Program-made: the position numbers and the translations under genes | Shown here: one piece after another, positions 10,301 to 18,629 of the stretch | Layout: every line of letters begins with the position of its first letter | Numbering within the stretch: the first letter of the stretch is position 1 | Notes under the pieces: generated by a model | Told to the model about the DNA's origin: nothing | Seen by the model: only the letters and a program-made list of their open reading frames with translations | The model's database searches: none | Assembly (NCBI GenBank): GCA_015232365.1 | Contig: JADFZU010000001.1 | Location: 42,640-106,639, forward strand | DNA: 64,000 bases | Reading direction: 5' to 3' | DNA from: Magnetococcales bacterium | Lineage (GTDB): Bacteria > Pseudomonadota > Magnetococcia > Magnetococcales > JADFYX01

Positions 10301-11931
10301 AACCAGGTGAGGGTGGTCAGCTACCTGGACATAAAGTTAATGATGTTATAGCCAAAACCAGAAACACCACCCCTGGAGTAACGCTTATTTCACCACCCCC
10401 TCATCACGATATTTACTCCATTGAGGATTTGGCCCAGCTTATTTTTGATCTGAAAAATGTCAATCCAACTGGACGGGTCTCGGTTAAGCTGGTATCGGAA
10501 GTTGGTGTCGGCACTGTTGCTGCTGGTGTCTCCAAAGGTCACGCCGATATGATTCTTATAGCAGGTGGTGATGGTGGAACAGGTGCTAGCCCGGTTAGTT
10601 CTATTAAACATGCTGGTGGACCATGGGAGTTGGGTCTGGCTGAAACACAGCAGACTTTGGTTCTCAACGATCTTCGTGGCCGGGTACGCCTTCAGGCCGA
10701 TGGCCAGTTGCGTACTGGGCGGGATGTGGTTATAGCTGCTCTTTTAGGCGCGGAAGAGTATGGTTTTGCTACGGCTCCTTTGATAGTTGAAGGTTGTGTT
10801 CTAATGCGTAAGTGCCACTTGGGAACCTGTCCGGTCGGGGTTGCTACACAGGATGTTGGTCTGAGAAAAAGGTTTACCGGTAAGGCACAGCACGTGGTCA
10901 ACTATTTCTATTTTGTTGCCAATGAAGTTCGGCAGATAATGTCGGAGATGGGCTTTCGGAATATCGATGACATGATCGGTCGGGTTGACTGTATAAATAC
11001 CAATAATGCTATCGGTCACTGGAAAACCAAAGGGCTGGACTTTTCTAGTATCCTTGAAAAGCCTGATGTTCCTTCAAATATTGCTGTGCGGAAGGTGCAA
11101 GACCAAAACCACGCTATTGATAAAGTTCTTGACCATAAATTAATGGAGCTGGCTGATCTGGCTTTTGAGACTCTGCAACCAATTGAGATTCGTCTACCAA
11201 TTCTCAACACCAACCGGAGTGTTGGTGCTATGTTGGGTGGGGCCATCTCAAAACAGTTTGGTGCAAATGGTCTTCCCGATAATACCATCAAAATTCACTT
11301 TGATGGTGTAGCTGGGCAGAGCTTTGGTGCTTTTAACGTTGGTGGAGTCTCTCTACACATTGAGGGAAGTGCCAACGACTATGTTGGTAAGGGTATGTCT
11401 GGTGGCCGGATTGTGGTTAATCCAAGTCCTGCCAGCGATATTGTTGCCAAAGATAATATTATTGTCGGCAATACCCTCCTTTATGGAGCTACTGGCGGTG
11501 AGGCCTATTTCAATGGTTTGGCTGGTGAGCGGTTTGCAGTCCGTAACTCCGGTGCTGTTGCCATTGTTGAAGGGGTTGGTGATCACGGTTGTGAATATAT
11601 GACCGGTGGCGTGGTGGTGGTGCTTGGCCCTACCGGGCGTAATTTTGGTGCTGGAATGAGCGGAGGCATCGCTTATGTTCTAGATGCTGACGGCAAATTC
11701 AAATCATTATGTAACCCGGCTATGATTGATCTGCAGAAAGTTGAGGCTGATGTAGACAAAGCTGAGTTGAAAGAGCTGATTGAGAAACATCTTAAATATA
11801 CAGGAAGTCCAGTTGCCAAGGACCTTCTGGATAGTTGGGATAGTTCCATCTCCAAATTTATTAAAGTCATGCCTTATGAGTACCAGAGGGTTTTAGCAGA
11901 GATGAAAGCGCGGGAGTCGGTCAATGGGTAA
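7396..11931 (+). CDS. gltB: Glutamate synthase large subunit
   Basis: 1511 aa; MYDPQFEHDACGVGFVAN (N-terminal nucleophile Cys after a propeptide), GDGAGILIQMP, GGKSNTGEGGEDPERF, CPVGVATQD. Confidence 0.97.
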   Translation: MCYMGFPKKTGMYDPQFEHDACGVGFVANVDGKKSHEIIEMGLTVLNNLTHRGAVGADPLTGDGAGILIQMPDAFLQAESKKINIKLPAAGDYGVGMIFFPKDKGLMGSCIRLVEQMIAEEGQILIGWRDVPVSVDARIGYTAKASEPVIKQVFVGVRNPPEDADDLWLERKLFIIRRRIENAVLGYGADDTAAFHISSFSTRTLLYKGMFLAEQVGQYYPDLSDPLMVSAFSMVHQRYSTNTFPTWGLAQPFRMISHNGEINTLRGNINWMRAREAALSSPMFGDDIKKLFPIVPEGLSDSASFDRAVEFLVVSGRSLPQAMMMMIPEAWENHQQMDEERKGFYEYNASIMEPWDGPAAVAFTDGRYIGATLDRNGLRPARYQVTKGGLCVMASEAGTLTFPPEETLYNGRLQPGRMFVIDLKDGRIIDDEEIKSGIISKRPYRQWVADGLMSIDSLPDGQPIPEDSEPLLARQKTFGYTDEDQNVILAPMAVNGQEPTGSMGNDAALPVLSERPVLVFNYFKQLFAQVTNPPIDPIREELVMSLRMQLGPVGNLLEESANHVERISLKQPILNNAELAKIRAVDKKGLKAQTFSTLFPIADGENGLKKALTLLFEQVSQALSQGVNLVILSDRGTGPDSASIPILLAVSAIHHNMIRAGVRNKASIIAETGEAREVNHFALLAGYGAGAVNPYLAFDSISALVKSASLPKDLSEEKAHENYVKAVNKGMLKVFSKMGISTLFSYCGAQIFEVVGLNKQVVERYFSGTVSRIEGVDLCGIAREVLERHKNAYQHRLDNLYALEVGGEYKVRSGGETHMWTAETVSKLQHSARQNDYGLYQQFANLINNRSRDLCTLRGLFDLKKSRNPIPIDDVEPASEIVKRFVTGAMSYGSISKEAHETLAIAMNRLGGKSNTGEGGEDPERFKPLPNGDLARSAIKQVASGRFGVSSHYLVNSNEMQIKIAQGAKPGEGGQLPGHKVNDVIAKTRNTTPGVTLISPPPHHDIYSIEDLAQLIFDLKNVNPTGRVSVKLVSEVGVGTVAAGVSKGHADMILIAGGDGGTGASPVSSIKHAGGPWELGLAETQQTLVLNDLRGRVRLQADGQLRTGRDVVIAALLGAEEYGFATAPLIVEGCVLMRKCHLGTCPVGVATQDVGLRKRFTGKAQHVVNYFYFVANEVRQIMSEMGFRNIDDMIGRVDCINTNNAIGHWKTKGLDFSSILEKPDVPSNIAVRKVQDQNHAIDKVLDHKLMELADLAFETLQPIEIRLPILNTNRSVGAMLGGAISKQFGANGLPDNTIKIHFDGVAGQSFGAFNVGGVSLHIEGSANDYVGKGMSGGRIVVNPSPASDIVAKDNIIVGNTLLYGATGGEAYFNGLAGERFAVRNSGAVAIVEGVGDHGCEYMTGGVVVVLGPTGRNFGAGMSGGIAYVLDADGKFKSLCNPAMIDLQKVEADVDKAELKELIEKHLKYTGSPVAKDLLDSWDSSISKFIKVMPYEYQRVLAEMKARESVNG

Positions 11932-13363
11932 AGCTACGGGATTTATGGACATTGATCGGGAGAATCCACGTACCCGCTCTGTTGCAAGTAGAATAACCGA
12001 TTGGAATGAACTATATCACGAGTTTCCAATTGAAAAACTCCAAGACCAAGCTTCTCGCTGTATGGATTGCGGTATTCCTTTCTGCCACAGCGGTTGCACT
12101 TTAAACAATATTATTCCCCACTGGAATGATATGGTTTACAAGGGGCGTTGGGAAGAGGCGGTGGAAATTTTACACCGTACCAATAACTTTCCTGAGTTTA
12201 CCGGCAGGATATGTCCGGCACTTTGTGAAGCCTCATGTGTCGTAGGTCTGAATAGTGAGCCGGTCTCAATTCGTGAGGTTGAGAAGCGGATAGCAGAGGA
12301 GGGGTGGAGTCGTGGGTTTGTCAAGCCACAACCAGCGGTCAAAAAAACCGGGAAACTGATAGCTGTTGTTGGTTCCGGCCCGGCAGGGATGGCTGCAGCT
12401 CAGCAGCTTACCAGAGCTGGACATGATGTGACCCTATTTGAAAAAAATCCCAGGGCTGGTGGTCTGTTACGTTTTGGCATCCCCGATTTTAAATTGGATA
12501 AAAAGGTGTTAGACCGTCGTTTAGAGCAGATGGTGGCAGAGGGGTTAACGATTAAAACCGGGGTAAATATCGGTGTTGATATACCGGTAGCAAAACTGCA
12601 AGAAGATTTCGACGCCATAGTGTTGACTGGCGGCTCAGAAAAGCCTCGGGATCTACCTATTCCTGGCCGTGATTTTATCGGTGTCCATTTTGCTATGGAT
12701 TTTCTAGCTCAACAGAATCAACGGGTGTTTGGTGCTGATATTCAAGCAGCAGACGAGATATTTGCCAAAGGGAAAAATGTTGTTGTTATCGGTGGTGGCG
12801 ATACCGGTTCGGACTGTGTTGGCACTTCTATACGTCATGGAGCTAAACGAGTAACTCAGATAGAGCTTCTACCCAAACCGCCAAAAGAGCGCTCTATAGA
12901 GACTCCTTGGCCGCTATGGCCCCAACAGCTACGGACATCGACCTCGCATCAGGAGGGGTGTGAGCGGATGTGGAATATTTTGAGCAAATCTTTCGGGGGC
13001 GAGAACGGTAAGGTAACCGTACTCAACTGTGTCCGTTTACGTTGGAGCGAACAAGAGACTGGCAGACCGCAAATGGAAGAGATTGCTGGCAGCGAATTTA
13101 GCATCAAAGCTGATTTGGTTCTTTTGGCTATGGGGTTTCTTCATCCAGAAAAAAATGGCCTTCTTGATGAGCTTGGTGTTGAGTTGGACCCGAGAGGAAA
13201 CGTGCAGGTCAACCAGCTAAACATGACAAGTATAGAAGGGGTTTTTGCCGCGGGAGATATGGCAACAGGTCAGTCACTGGTTCTTAAAGCAATCGCTGAC
13301 GGTAGGCAAGCGGCAAAAAATGTTGATAAGTGGTTGCAGGGAGCAGACGCAGTACTGATCTAG
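11924..13363 (+). CDS. gltD: Glutamate synthase small subunit
   Basis: CMDCGIPFCHSGCTLNNIIPHWND, VVGSGPAGMAAAQQLTRAGHDVTLFE, GGGDTGSDCVGTSIRHGA; overlaps the gltB stop. Confidence 0.96.
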   Translation: MGKATGFMDIDRENPRTRSVASRITDWNELYHEFPIEKLQDQASRCMDCGIPFCHSGCTLNNIIPHWNDMVYKGRWEEAVEILHRTNNFPEFTGRICPALCEASCVVGLNSEPVSIREVEKRIAEEGWSRGFVKPQPAVKKTGKLIAVVGSGPAGMAAAQQLTRAGHDVTLFEKNPRAGGLLRFGIPDFKLDKKVLDRRLEQMVAEGLTIKTGVNIGVDIPVAKLQEDFDAIVLTGGSEKPRDLPIPGRDFIGVHFAMDFLAQQNQRVFGADIQAADEIFAKGKNVVVIGGGDTGSDCVGTSIRHGAKRVTQIELLPKPPKERSIETPWPLWPQQLRTSTSHQEGCERMWNILSKSFGGENGKVTVLNCVRLRWSEQETGRPQMEEIAGSEFSIKADLVLLAMGFLHPEKNGLLDELGVELDPRGNVQVNQLNMTSIEGVFAAGDMATGQSLVLKAIADGRQAAKNVDKWLQGADAVLI

Positions 13364-13435
13364 TTGGCTTGGAAAAGATGTGTTGTTAGGATCACGACAG
13401 ATTTTACTTCGTCAAAAGTATGTAATTAACTGACT

Positions 13436-13732
13436 TTGGTGTTATCCTTAATAGGGGATGTTGGATTGGAAAAGAGTGGCCTGGAGACTAGTGAGGCTCT
13501 TCTAGTTCAATTAGAGGAGAGGATGGATTCTCTGACCGGTTTGGTGGTAGGTCTTAGAGACGATAAGGGGAAATTGGAGCAAAATTTGGCAGATTGTACT
13601 GCCAGACAAAGAGGCTTGGAGCAGGAAAATAGCAGTTTAAAGGCTGAAAATATGGCTTTACAGGCAGAAAAAGAGAAAATTGTATTAAAACTTGAAACTT
13701 TACTTGCTCGTTTTGACGGTTATGGGCAATAA
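13436..13732 (+). CDS. Short coiled-coil protein, ZapB-like, next to zapA
   Basis: LVQLEERMDSLTGLVVGLRDDKGKLEQNLADCTARQRGLEQENSSLKAENMALQAEKEKIVLKLETLLARFD; coiled-coil pattern and position immediately before zapA. Confidence 0.5.
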   Translation: MVLSLIGDVGLEKSGLETSEALLVQLEERMDSLTGLVVGLRDDKGKLEQNLADCTARQRGLEQENSSLKAENMALQAEKEKIVLKLETLLARFDGYGQ

Positions 13733-13800
13733 TAGAGTGGAGTTAACGTACACCTTGGACGTTTTTAGAAAAATGTCTGGGTTAATTTTGAGTTTTTTGT

Positions 13801-14091
13801 ATGTCTGAGTTTATTGAAGTTCTCATTCATGGGCAGCTACTAAAATTACGATCTGGCTCTGGTGCGGAGTCGGAGTACATTCGAGAAGTTGCCAGCTATG
13901 TTGATGAGGTAATGAAAGAGATTAGCAGAAACTCAAGCGGTGTTTCCCGTGACCGGATTGCGGTTATGGCTGCTGTACGAATTGCTGATAGCCTTTTTCA
14001 ACAAAGACAAAGTGTAGCAGATGGTGTAAAGTCTTTTGAGGAAAATGTAGGAAGACTGATTGAATCAAGTGATCAGTTTATGAGAGGGTGA
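13801..14091 (+). CDS. zapA: Cell division protein ZapA
   Basis: YIREVASYVDEVMKEISRNSSGVSRDRIAVMAAVRIADSLFQQRQ is ZapA-like; followed by 6S RNA and 5-FCL as in many proteobacteria. Confidence 0.85.
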   Translation: MSEFIEVLIHGQLLKLRSGSGAESEYIREVASYVDEVMKEISRNSSGVSRDRIAVMAAVRIADSLFQQRQSVADGVKSFEENVGRLIESSDQFMRG

Positions 14092-14094
14092 TAC

Positions 14095-14283
14095 AGATTC
14101 CCCTGCGGTGCATGTGAGGCGTGGCATTCTCCTGAGCCGATACTCATGAACCTAGGAAACCTGCTCTGATTGTGGAGTGCATGCTCTCTTTATTGGGAGA
14201 TCCACAGAAGCGATTATTCGGGTGTCCGCTCTTAACGAAGGGTTCAGAGAAAGCACTCCAACGGTACAGGCGGGGGATTTTTC
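14095..14283 (+). ncRNA. ssrS: 6S RNA
   Basis: Contains TCCTGAGCCGATACTCATGAACC (E. coli 6S has CCCTGAGCCGATATTTCATACC), GAGTGCATGCTC, and AACGAAGGGTTCAGAG. Closing stem ATTCCCCTGC / GCGGGGGAT. Lies between zapA and the 5-FCL gene, the conserved ssrS location. Confidence 0.88.
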
Positions 14284-14284
14284 T

Positions 14285-14314
14285 AGAACAGTGCCTGAAT
14301 TCAGGCACTATTCT
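14285..14314. terminator. 30-bp near-perfect palindrome just downstream of 6S RNA (possible terminator or operator)
   Basis: AGAACAGTGCCTGAATTCAGGCACTATTCT; the central 18 bp GTGCCTGAATTCAGGCAC is a perfect palindrome, with one C/A mismatch in the outer arms. Confidence 0.5.
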
Positions 14315-14361
14315 GGTTTTATAGATAGTTTAGGCAAACAGCTAAAAGTTGTGTTTCTAGA

Positions 14362-14934
14362 ATGGGTTCCAAGAAAGATATTCGGGACACAATACGTAAA
14401 CAGAGGTTAAGTTTGACCTCTGACCAGGTTAGCTGTTTTAGTGAATCTATAATTAAGCATGTCATTGGGTTTAAGCCATTTTTATTGGCTCAGACCGTGG
14501 CAATTTATCTCCCCGTCGGTAATGAAGTCGACACCTCATCTCTTATTTCTCACCTTGACTCATTAAATAAAACCATTTGTCTACCTGTTGTACTACCGGA
14601 GCATCGACTTGGGTTTTGCCGTTTTAGAACGGGAGATTCATTACAACCTGGTAGCTTTGGAATTTTAGAGCCACAGATAAGGGAGTGGCTTGATATAAAA
14701 GATATAGACCTTTTTTTTATGCCTCTGGTCGGGTTTGATGCCAACGGAGCAAGGTTGGGATATGGTGGGGGGTATTATGACCGGGCACTGTCAGTTTTAT
14801 CTGGAAACAAGCTTAAACCGGTTTTAGTTGGTTTGGCTTTTAATTTTCAGGAAGTTGCACTGCTACCATATGCAGCACATGATGTACCGTTGCACTATAT
14901 TGTGACGGAAAATGGTATTCGTTGTTTTGTTTAG
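14362..14934 (+). CDS. 5-formyltetrahydrofolate cyclo-ligase family protein
   Basis: RDTIRKQRLSLT, VAIYLPVGNEVDTSSLI, MPLVGFDANGARLGYGGGYYDRAL, PYAAHDVPLHYIVTENG; downstream of 6S RNA as for ygfA/fau. Confidence 0.93.
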   Translation: MGSKKDIRDTIRKQRLSLTSDQVSCFSESIIKHVIGFKPFLLAQTVAIYLPVGNEVDTSSLISHLDSLNKTICLPVVLPEHRLGFCRFRTGDSLQPGSFGILEPQIREWLDIKDIDLFFMPLVGFDANGARLGYGGGYYDRALSVLSGNKLKPVLVGLAFNFQEVALLPYAAHDVPLHYIVTENGIRCFV

Positions 14935-15031
14935 GGACTGGCTAAAACACCACTCCTTCAGGATACCTCTTATTAACCTATTTTTCTATTTAAATGGTTA
15001 GTTTTACCGTTTTAAATAGGGCAGGAGATTG

Positions 15032-16597
15032 ATGGCCATGGATATTGTAACTATCCTCATTGGTGCAATTCTTGGAATAGCCGTCTCCCTAGCATATTTC
15101 TATCTGCAACGTGGTCGACAACAGCAAGAGTTGGCGGTTCAAGAAGAGAGATTGCAGCAGAAACAGGCGGCGCTTGAAGAGAAGTCGGCTACAATGATTC
15201 GGGAGATGGAGATTAGCTCTAAAGCGCATAAGCTGCGTATTGAAGAGGAGTTGGATGCAAAATACCGCAATAAAGGTAAAGAGTTAGACCAATTAAAGTT
15301 AAGGTTTGACAAACGTGAGGAGCAGCTTGACCGTAAATTTGATCAGCTTGATATCCGGGAGCGGGAGATTGATAAACGTCGTGAAAACTTGGATAGAGAC
15401 CGCTCTAATGTTGAAGGCCAGAAGCAGAAATATGAAAGCCTGCTAATAGATGCTGAAAAGAGACTCGAAGAGATATCAGGCTTGAGTACAGAGCGGGCTA
15501 AAGAGCTTATTATGTCATCTTTGGCTGATAAAGCCCGTCATGATTCTGCTTTACTGTTTAAGCAGTTGGAGGCAGAAGCTGTAGAGAAAGCAGACCAAAA
15601 AGCCAGAGAAACAATCGCAACTGCTGTGCAGCGGTTGGCGGGAGAGTTTGTCTCAGAGCGTACAGTCTCCGTTGTTGCTCTTCCATCTGAAGAGATGAAG
15701 GGACGTATTATTGGTCGTGAAGGTCGCAATATAAGAGCATTAGAGACTGCAACTGGTTGTGATCTTATTATTGATGACACACCTGAAGCGGTAGTTATCT
15801 CCTGTTTCAACCCGGTTCGGCGACAGGTGGCAAAACGTTCATTGGAAGAGTTGATAACTGATGGGCGTATTCATCCAGCTCGTATTGAATCGGTAGTTAA
15901 AAAAGCAACAAAAACCATTGATAATGAGATTCGTGAGAAGGGTGAACAGGCGGTATTTGAGGTCGGTTTAAGTGATGTTCACCCCGAGATTATAAAACTA
16001 TTGGGTACACTACAGTTTCGGACATCATATACACAGAATGTTCTTTCCCACTCTGTTGAGGTGGCATATTTTGCTGGAATTATGGCTGAAGAGTTGGGAC
16101 TGGATGGTAATATAGCCAGGCGTTGTGGTCTTTTACACGATATTGGAAAAGCGGTAGACCATGAGGTTCAAGGCTCCCATGCGGTGATTGGTGGAGAGTT
16201 GGCGAAAAAGTATCGTGAACATCCTCTGGTTACCAACGCTATCTGGTCGCATCATTTTGATATAGAGCCTATCTCTGTTTATGGTCCTTTAGCAAATGCT
16301 GCTGATGCGTTATCTGCTGCTCGTCCTGGAGCACGCCGGGAAAATGTTGAGACCTATGTAAAGCGGTTGGAGCAGTTAGAGCATATTGCGACCAATTTTA
16401 AAGGTGTAGAGAAGGCTTTTGCTATACAGGCTGGTCGTGAAGTGCGGGTGATTGTAGCTTACGACCGGGTTAATGATGAGGGGGCAATGATGATTGCTCG
16501 TGAGGTTGCCGACCAGATAGAGAATGAAATGACCTACCCTGGCCAGATTAAAGTTACTGTAATTCGTGAAATGCGTGCTCAAGAGATAGCTAACTAG
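15032..16597 (+). CDS. rny: Ribonuclease Y
   Basis: N-terminal TM and coiled coil; KH domain [48 protein letters not shown] domain [23 protein letters not shown]. Confidence 0.95.
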   Translation: MAMDIVTILIGAILGIAVSLAYFYLQRGRQQQELAVQEERLQQKQAALEEKSATMIREMEISSKAHKLRIEEELDAKYRNKGKELDQLKLRFDKREEQLDRKFDQLDIREREIDKRRENLDRDRSNVEGQKQKYESLLIDAEKRLEEISGLSTERAKELIMSSLADKARHDSALLFKQLEAEAVEKADQKARETIATAVQRLAGEFVSERTVSVVALPSEEMKGRIIGREGRNIRALETATGCDLIIDDTPEAVVISCFNPVRRQVAKRSLEELITDGRIHPARIESVVKKATKTIDNEIREKGEQAVFEVGLSDVHPEIIKLLGTLQFRTSYTQNVLSHSVEVAYFAGIMAEELGLDGNIARRCGLLHDIGKAVDHEVQGSHAVIGGELAKKYREHPLVTNAIWSHHFDIEPISVYGPLANAADALSAARPGARRENVETYVKRLEQLEHIATNFKGVEKAFAIQAGREVRVIVAYDRVNDEGAMMIAREVADQIENEMTYPGQIKVTVIREMRAQEIAN

Positions 16598-16601
16598 TTG
16601 A

Positions 16602-16646
16602 AGTAGGTGGGGCTTTGGGAGTCAGAAACGGCTCTCAAAGTGCTAC
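16602..16646 (+). terminator. Stem-loop directly after the rny stop (weak terminator candidate)
   Basis: AGTAG..GCTTTGGGAG-loop-CTCTCAAAGTGCTACT; no strong T-tract, so termination is uncertain. Confidence 0.35.
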
Positions 16647-16736
16647 TACTAATTTTCTGAATTGTAAAACTAGCCACATATCTTTGCTCAAACCAACAAT
16701 GAGGTATCCGCTCATTGTATCAAAGTTTGAAGATTC

Positions 16737-16949
16737 TTAGCTACATATTCTCAACTCTTTTGCATTTATATCAACCACTTCCATTCCGAAAAGAGTGGTA
16801 AGCATCTCGCCGTTATCAAATCCATAAAATAGAAGCAGTTCAAGGCGTAGGTCAGAAGCTTGGTCTTTGGTAAGGTGGACCTCCATAGCTACTGAGCCAT
16901 TACTATCCTCAAAGGATTCTTTTAAATTTAAAATCTCATCAAGAGTCAT
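16737..16949 (-). CDS. Hypothetical 70-aa protein
   Basis: ORF in a gap between other genes, upstream of the convergent rny end; no recognised family. Confidence 0.4.
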   Translation of the reverse strand: MTLDEILNLKESFEDSNGSVAMEVHLTKDQASDLRLELLLFYGFDNGEMLTTLFGMEVVDINAKELRICS

Positions 16950-16988
16950 TTCTATAAGTCCAGCAATTTTTATGGGAATTTGCCTATT

Positions 16989-17558
16989 TTAAAAGATATC
17001 AAGCTCATCAAACTGTTGAATGTTTTCCAGTAGTTTGATCGTAGCATTTGATGTAGCCGTTTCGCTGTCTGCATCACGAATATTGCGACTGTCTTCTAGA
17101 AGTACTCCCCACATTTCTAAATGCATGTGGTCAACTTGGGCGGCAATAACTGTGAGAGTCTCCATTGACGGGATGCTTTTTTCTGCTATCTGTTGGATTT
17201 TTGTTGCAGTTTGTTCTTTCAGACCGTTAGCTCGTAGCTTTTCCATACCTTCTAAGAATAGTTGTTGAGATTGGAGAAATCCAGCTTCCGTATGGCTAGA
17301 ATCCAAACATGGGTCGACAAAATTAGAGAGAAAAGTTCTTAGTGCAAACTTATGGTTGCGCTTACTATTTAGGCTTGAGCGTTTTTCATAGATTGAGAAA
17401 ACCACTACCAGAAATGTTCCTTGTAGGCAGAAACCGATAAGTTGTGGTAGCAGGCTCAGGCTAAGATCTGTCTCTGCATAGAGCATAAGGGTTAAAAATG
17501 GTGCCATTGCAAAAAAGATTGCAAGAAAAACTAGATAGAATGTTAGAATTCCCTTCAT
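16989..17558 (-). CDS. Hypothetical membrane protein, two N-terminal TM segments
   Basis: MKGILTFYLVFLAIFFAMAPFLTLML...LLPQLIGFCLQGTFLVVVFSIYEKR followed by a soluble helical tail. Confidence 0.6.
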   Translation of the reverse strand: MKGILTFYLVFLAIFFAMAPFLTLMLYAETDLSLSLLPQLIGFCLQGTFLVVVFSIYEKRSSLNSKRNHKFALRTFLSNFVDPCLDSSHTEAGFLQSQQLFLEGMEKLRANGLKEQTATKIQQIAEKSIPSMETLTVIAAQVDHMHLEMWGVLLEDSRNIRDADSETATSNATIKLLENIQQFDELDIF

Positions 17559-17677
17559 TAACTACCCCTGCCTCTGTTTGGTAATTATATTTTGCTAATA
17601 CTATGTGTCAAATAGAATTTAATTAATTCCCAACACCCATAATAACATACAAATTTTAATTATCGTTAATTTTTTCT

Positions 17678-17971
17678 TTATTTACTATCAAGAAGTACGG
17701 ATTCCTGTTTTTTACCTAACAAAATAAGGGTTCCATGGTGGATATCGTTCTGGTTGTCCAGATAGCGGAACGAGTAGATTCTTCTGATTTGTAATCTTCC
17801 CTGGTCATCCCTTTTTACTCTCAAATGCGAGAGAACAATAGCGTCATCTAGGAGTTTTGTCCCCATATCCGAACAGAGCTGTTTGGTAATTACAAGTCCA
17901 ATCTCTCTGGCCTGCATAGTTGAATGCCAGAAGATAGCAATTGCTATAAGAATTATGAGGGTTATTTCCAC
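17678..17971 (-). CDS. DUF3301-like single-TM protein
   Basis: N-terminal TM, then AREIGLVITKQLCSDMGTKLLDDAIVLSHLRVKRDDQGRLQIRRIYSFRYLDNQNDIHHGTLILLGKK, a DUF3301 pattern. Confidence 0.75.
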   Translation of the reverse strand: MEITLIILIAIAIFWHSTMQAREIGLVITKQLCSDMGTKLLDDAIVLSHLRVKRDDQGRLQIRRIYSFRYLDNQNDIHHGTLILLGKKQESVLLDSK

Positions 17972-17978
17972 GGAGACA

Positions 17979-18605
17979 CTATTTTTTTATCTCCCACTCT
18001 CTGAGGGCAAGCCTGGTCTCTATCATAGTTATAATCTGGGTGACACACTCTTCAGCTGTCTTAGTTCCTGTATCTAGTGTTAATTCAGGATCTGTTGGAA
18101 TTTCGTATGGTGATGAGATTCCGGTGAACTCTCGAATCTCTCCCATACGAGCCTTTTTGTACAGCCCTTTAACGTCTCGCTCTTCACATTTTTCCAAAGA
18201 GCTATTACAATAAATTTCTATAAAATCTCCAGGTTCCAACAGGTTTCTAACTTTTAACCGGTCGCTGGCAAAAGGTGATATAAATGCAGCCAAGGTGATA
18301 ATTCCAGCATCAACCATAAGCTTGGAAACCTCACCTATCCGGCGAATATTCTCAACCCGGTCTTGGTCAGAAAAGCCCAAATCTCCACAAAGACCATGCC
18401 GGACGTTATCTCCATCTAGTGCATAAGTGTGCATTCCTCTTTTATGCAACTCCTCCTCAACTCCATGGATCAGTGTGGATTTTCCCGACCCTGACAGGCC
18501 AGTAAACCAGAGGAGAAAACTGCGATGGTTATTAAGCTTTGCCCGGTCATGACGGCGGACTGTAACATCGTGCCATGTAGTGTTGCTGCTTTTTCTTGCA
18601 TTCAT
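17979..18605 (-). CDS. cysC: Adenylylsulfate (APS) kinase
   Basis: [67 protein letters not shown]. Confidence 0.96.
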   Translation of the reverse strand: MNARKSSNTTWHDVTVRRHDRAKLNNHRSFLLWFTGLSGSGKSTLIHGVEEELHKRGMHTYALDGDNVRHGLCGDLGFSDQDRVENIRRIGEVSKLMVDAGIITLAAFISPFASDRLKVRNLLEPGDFIEIYCNSSLEKCEERDVKGLYKKARMGEIREFTGISSPYEIPTDPELTLDTGTKTAEECVTQIITMIETRLALREWEIKK

Positions 18606-18629
18606 GGTCTATCCAGCTCTTTCTATTAT

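Noticed and set aside
14177-14410. 77-aa plus-strand ORF
   Set aside because: It covers the 6S RNA and the start of the 5-FCL gene; RNA signatures explain the sequence better.
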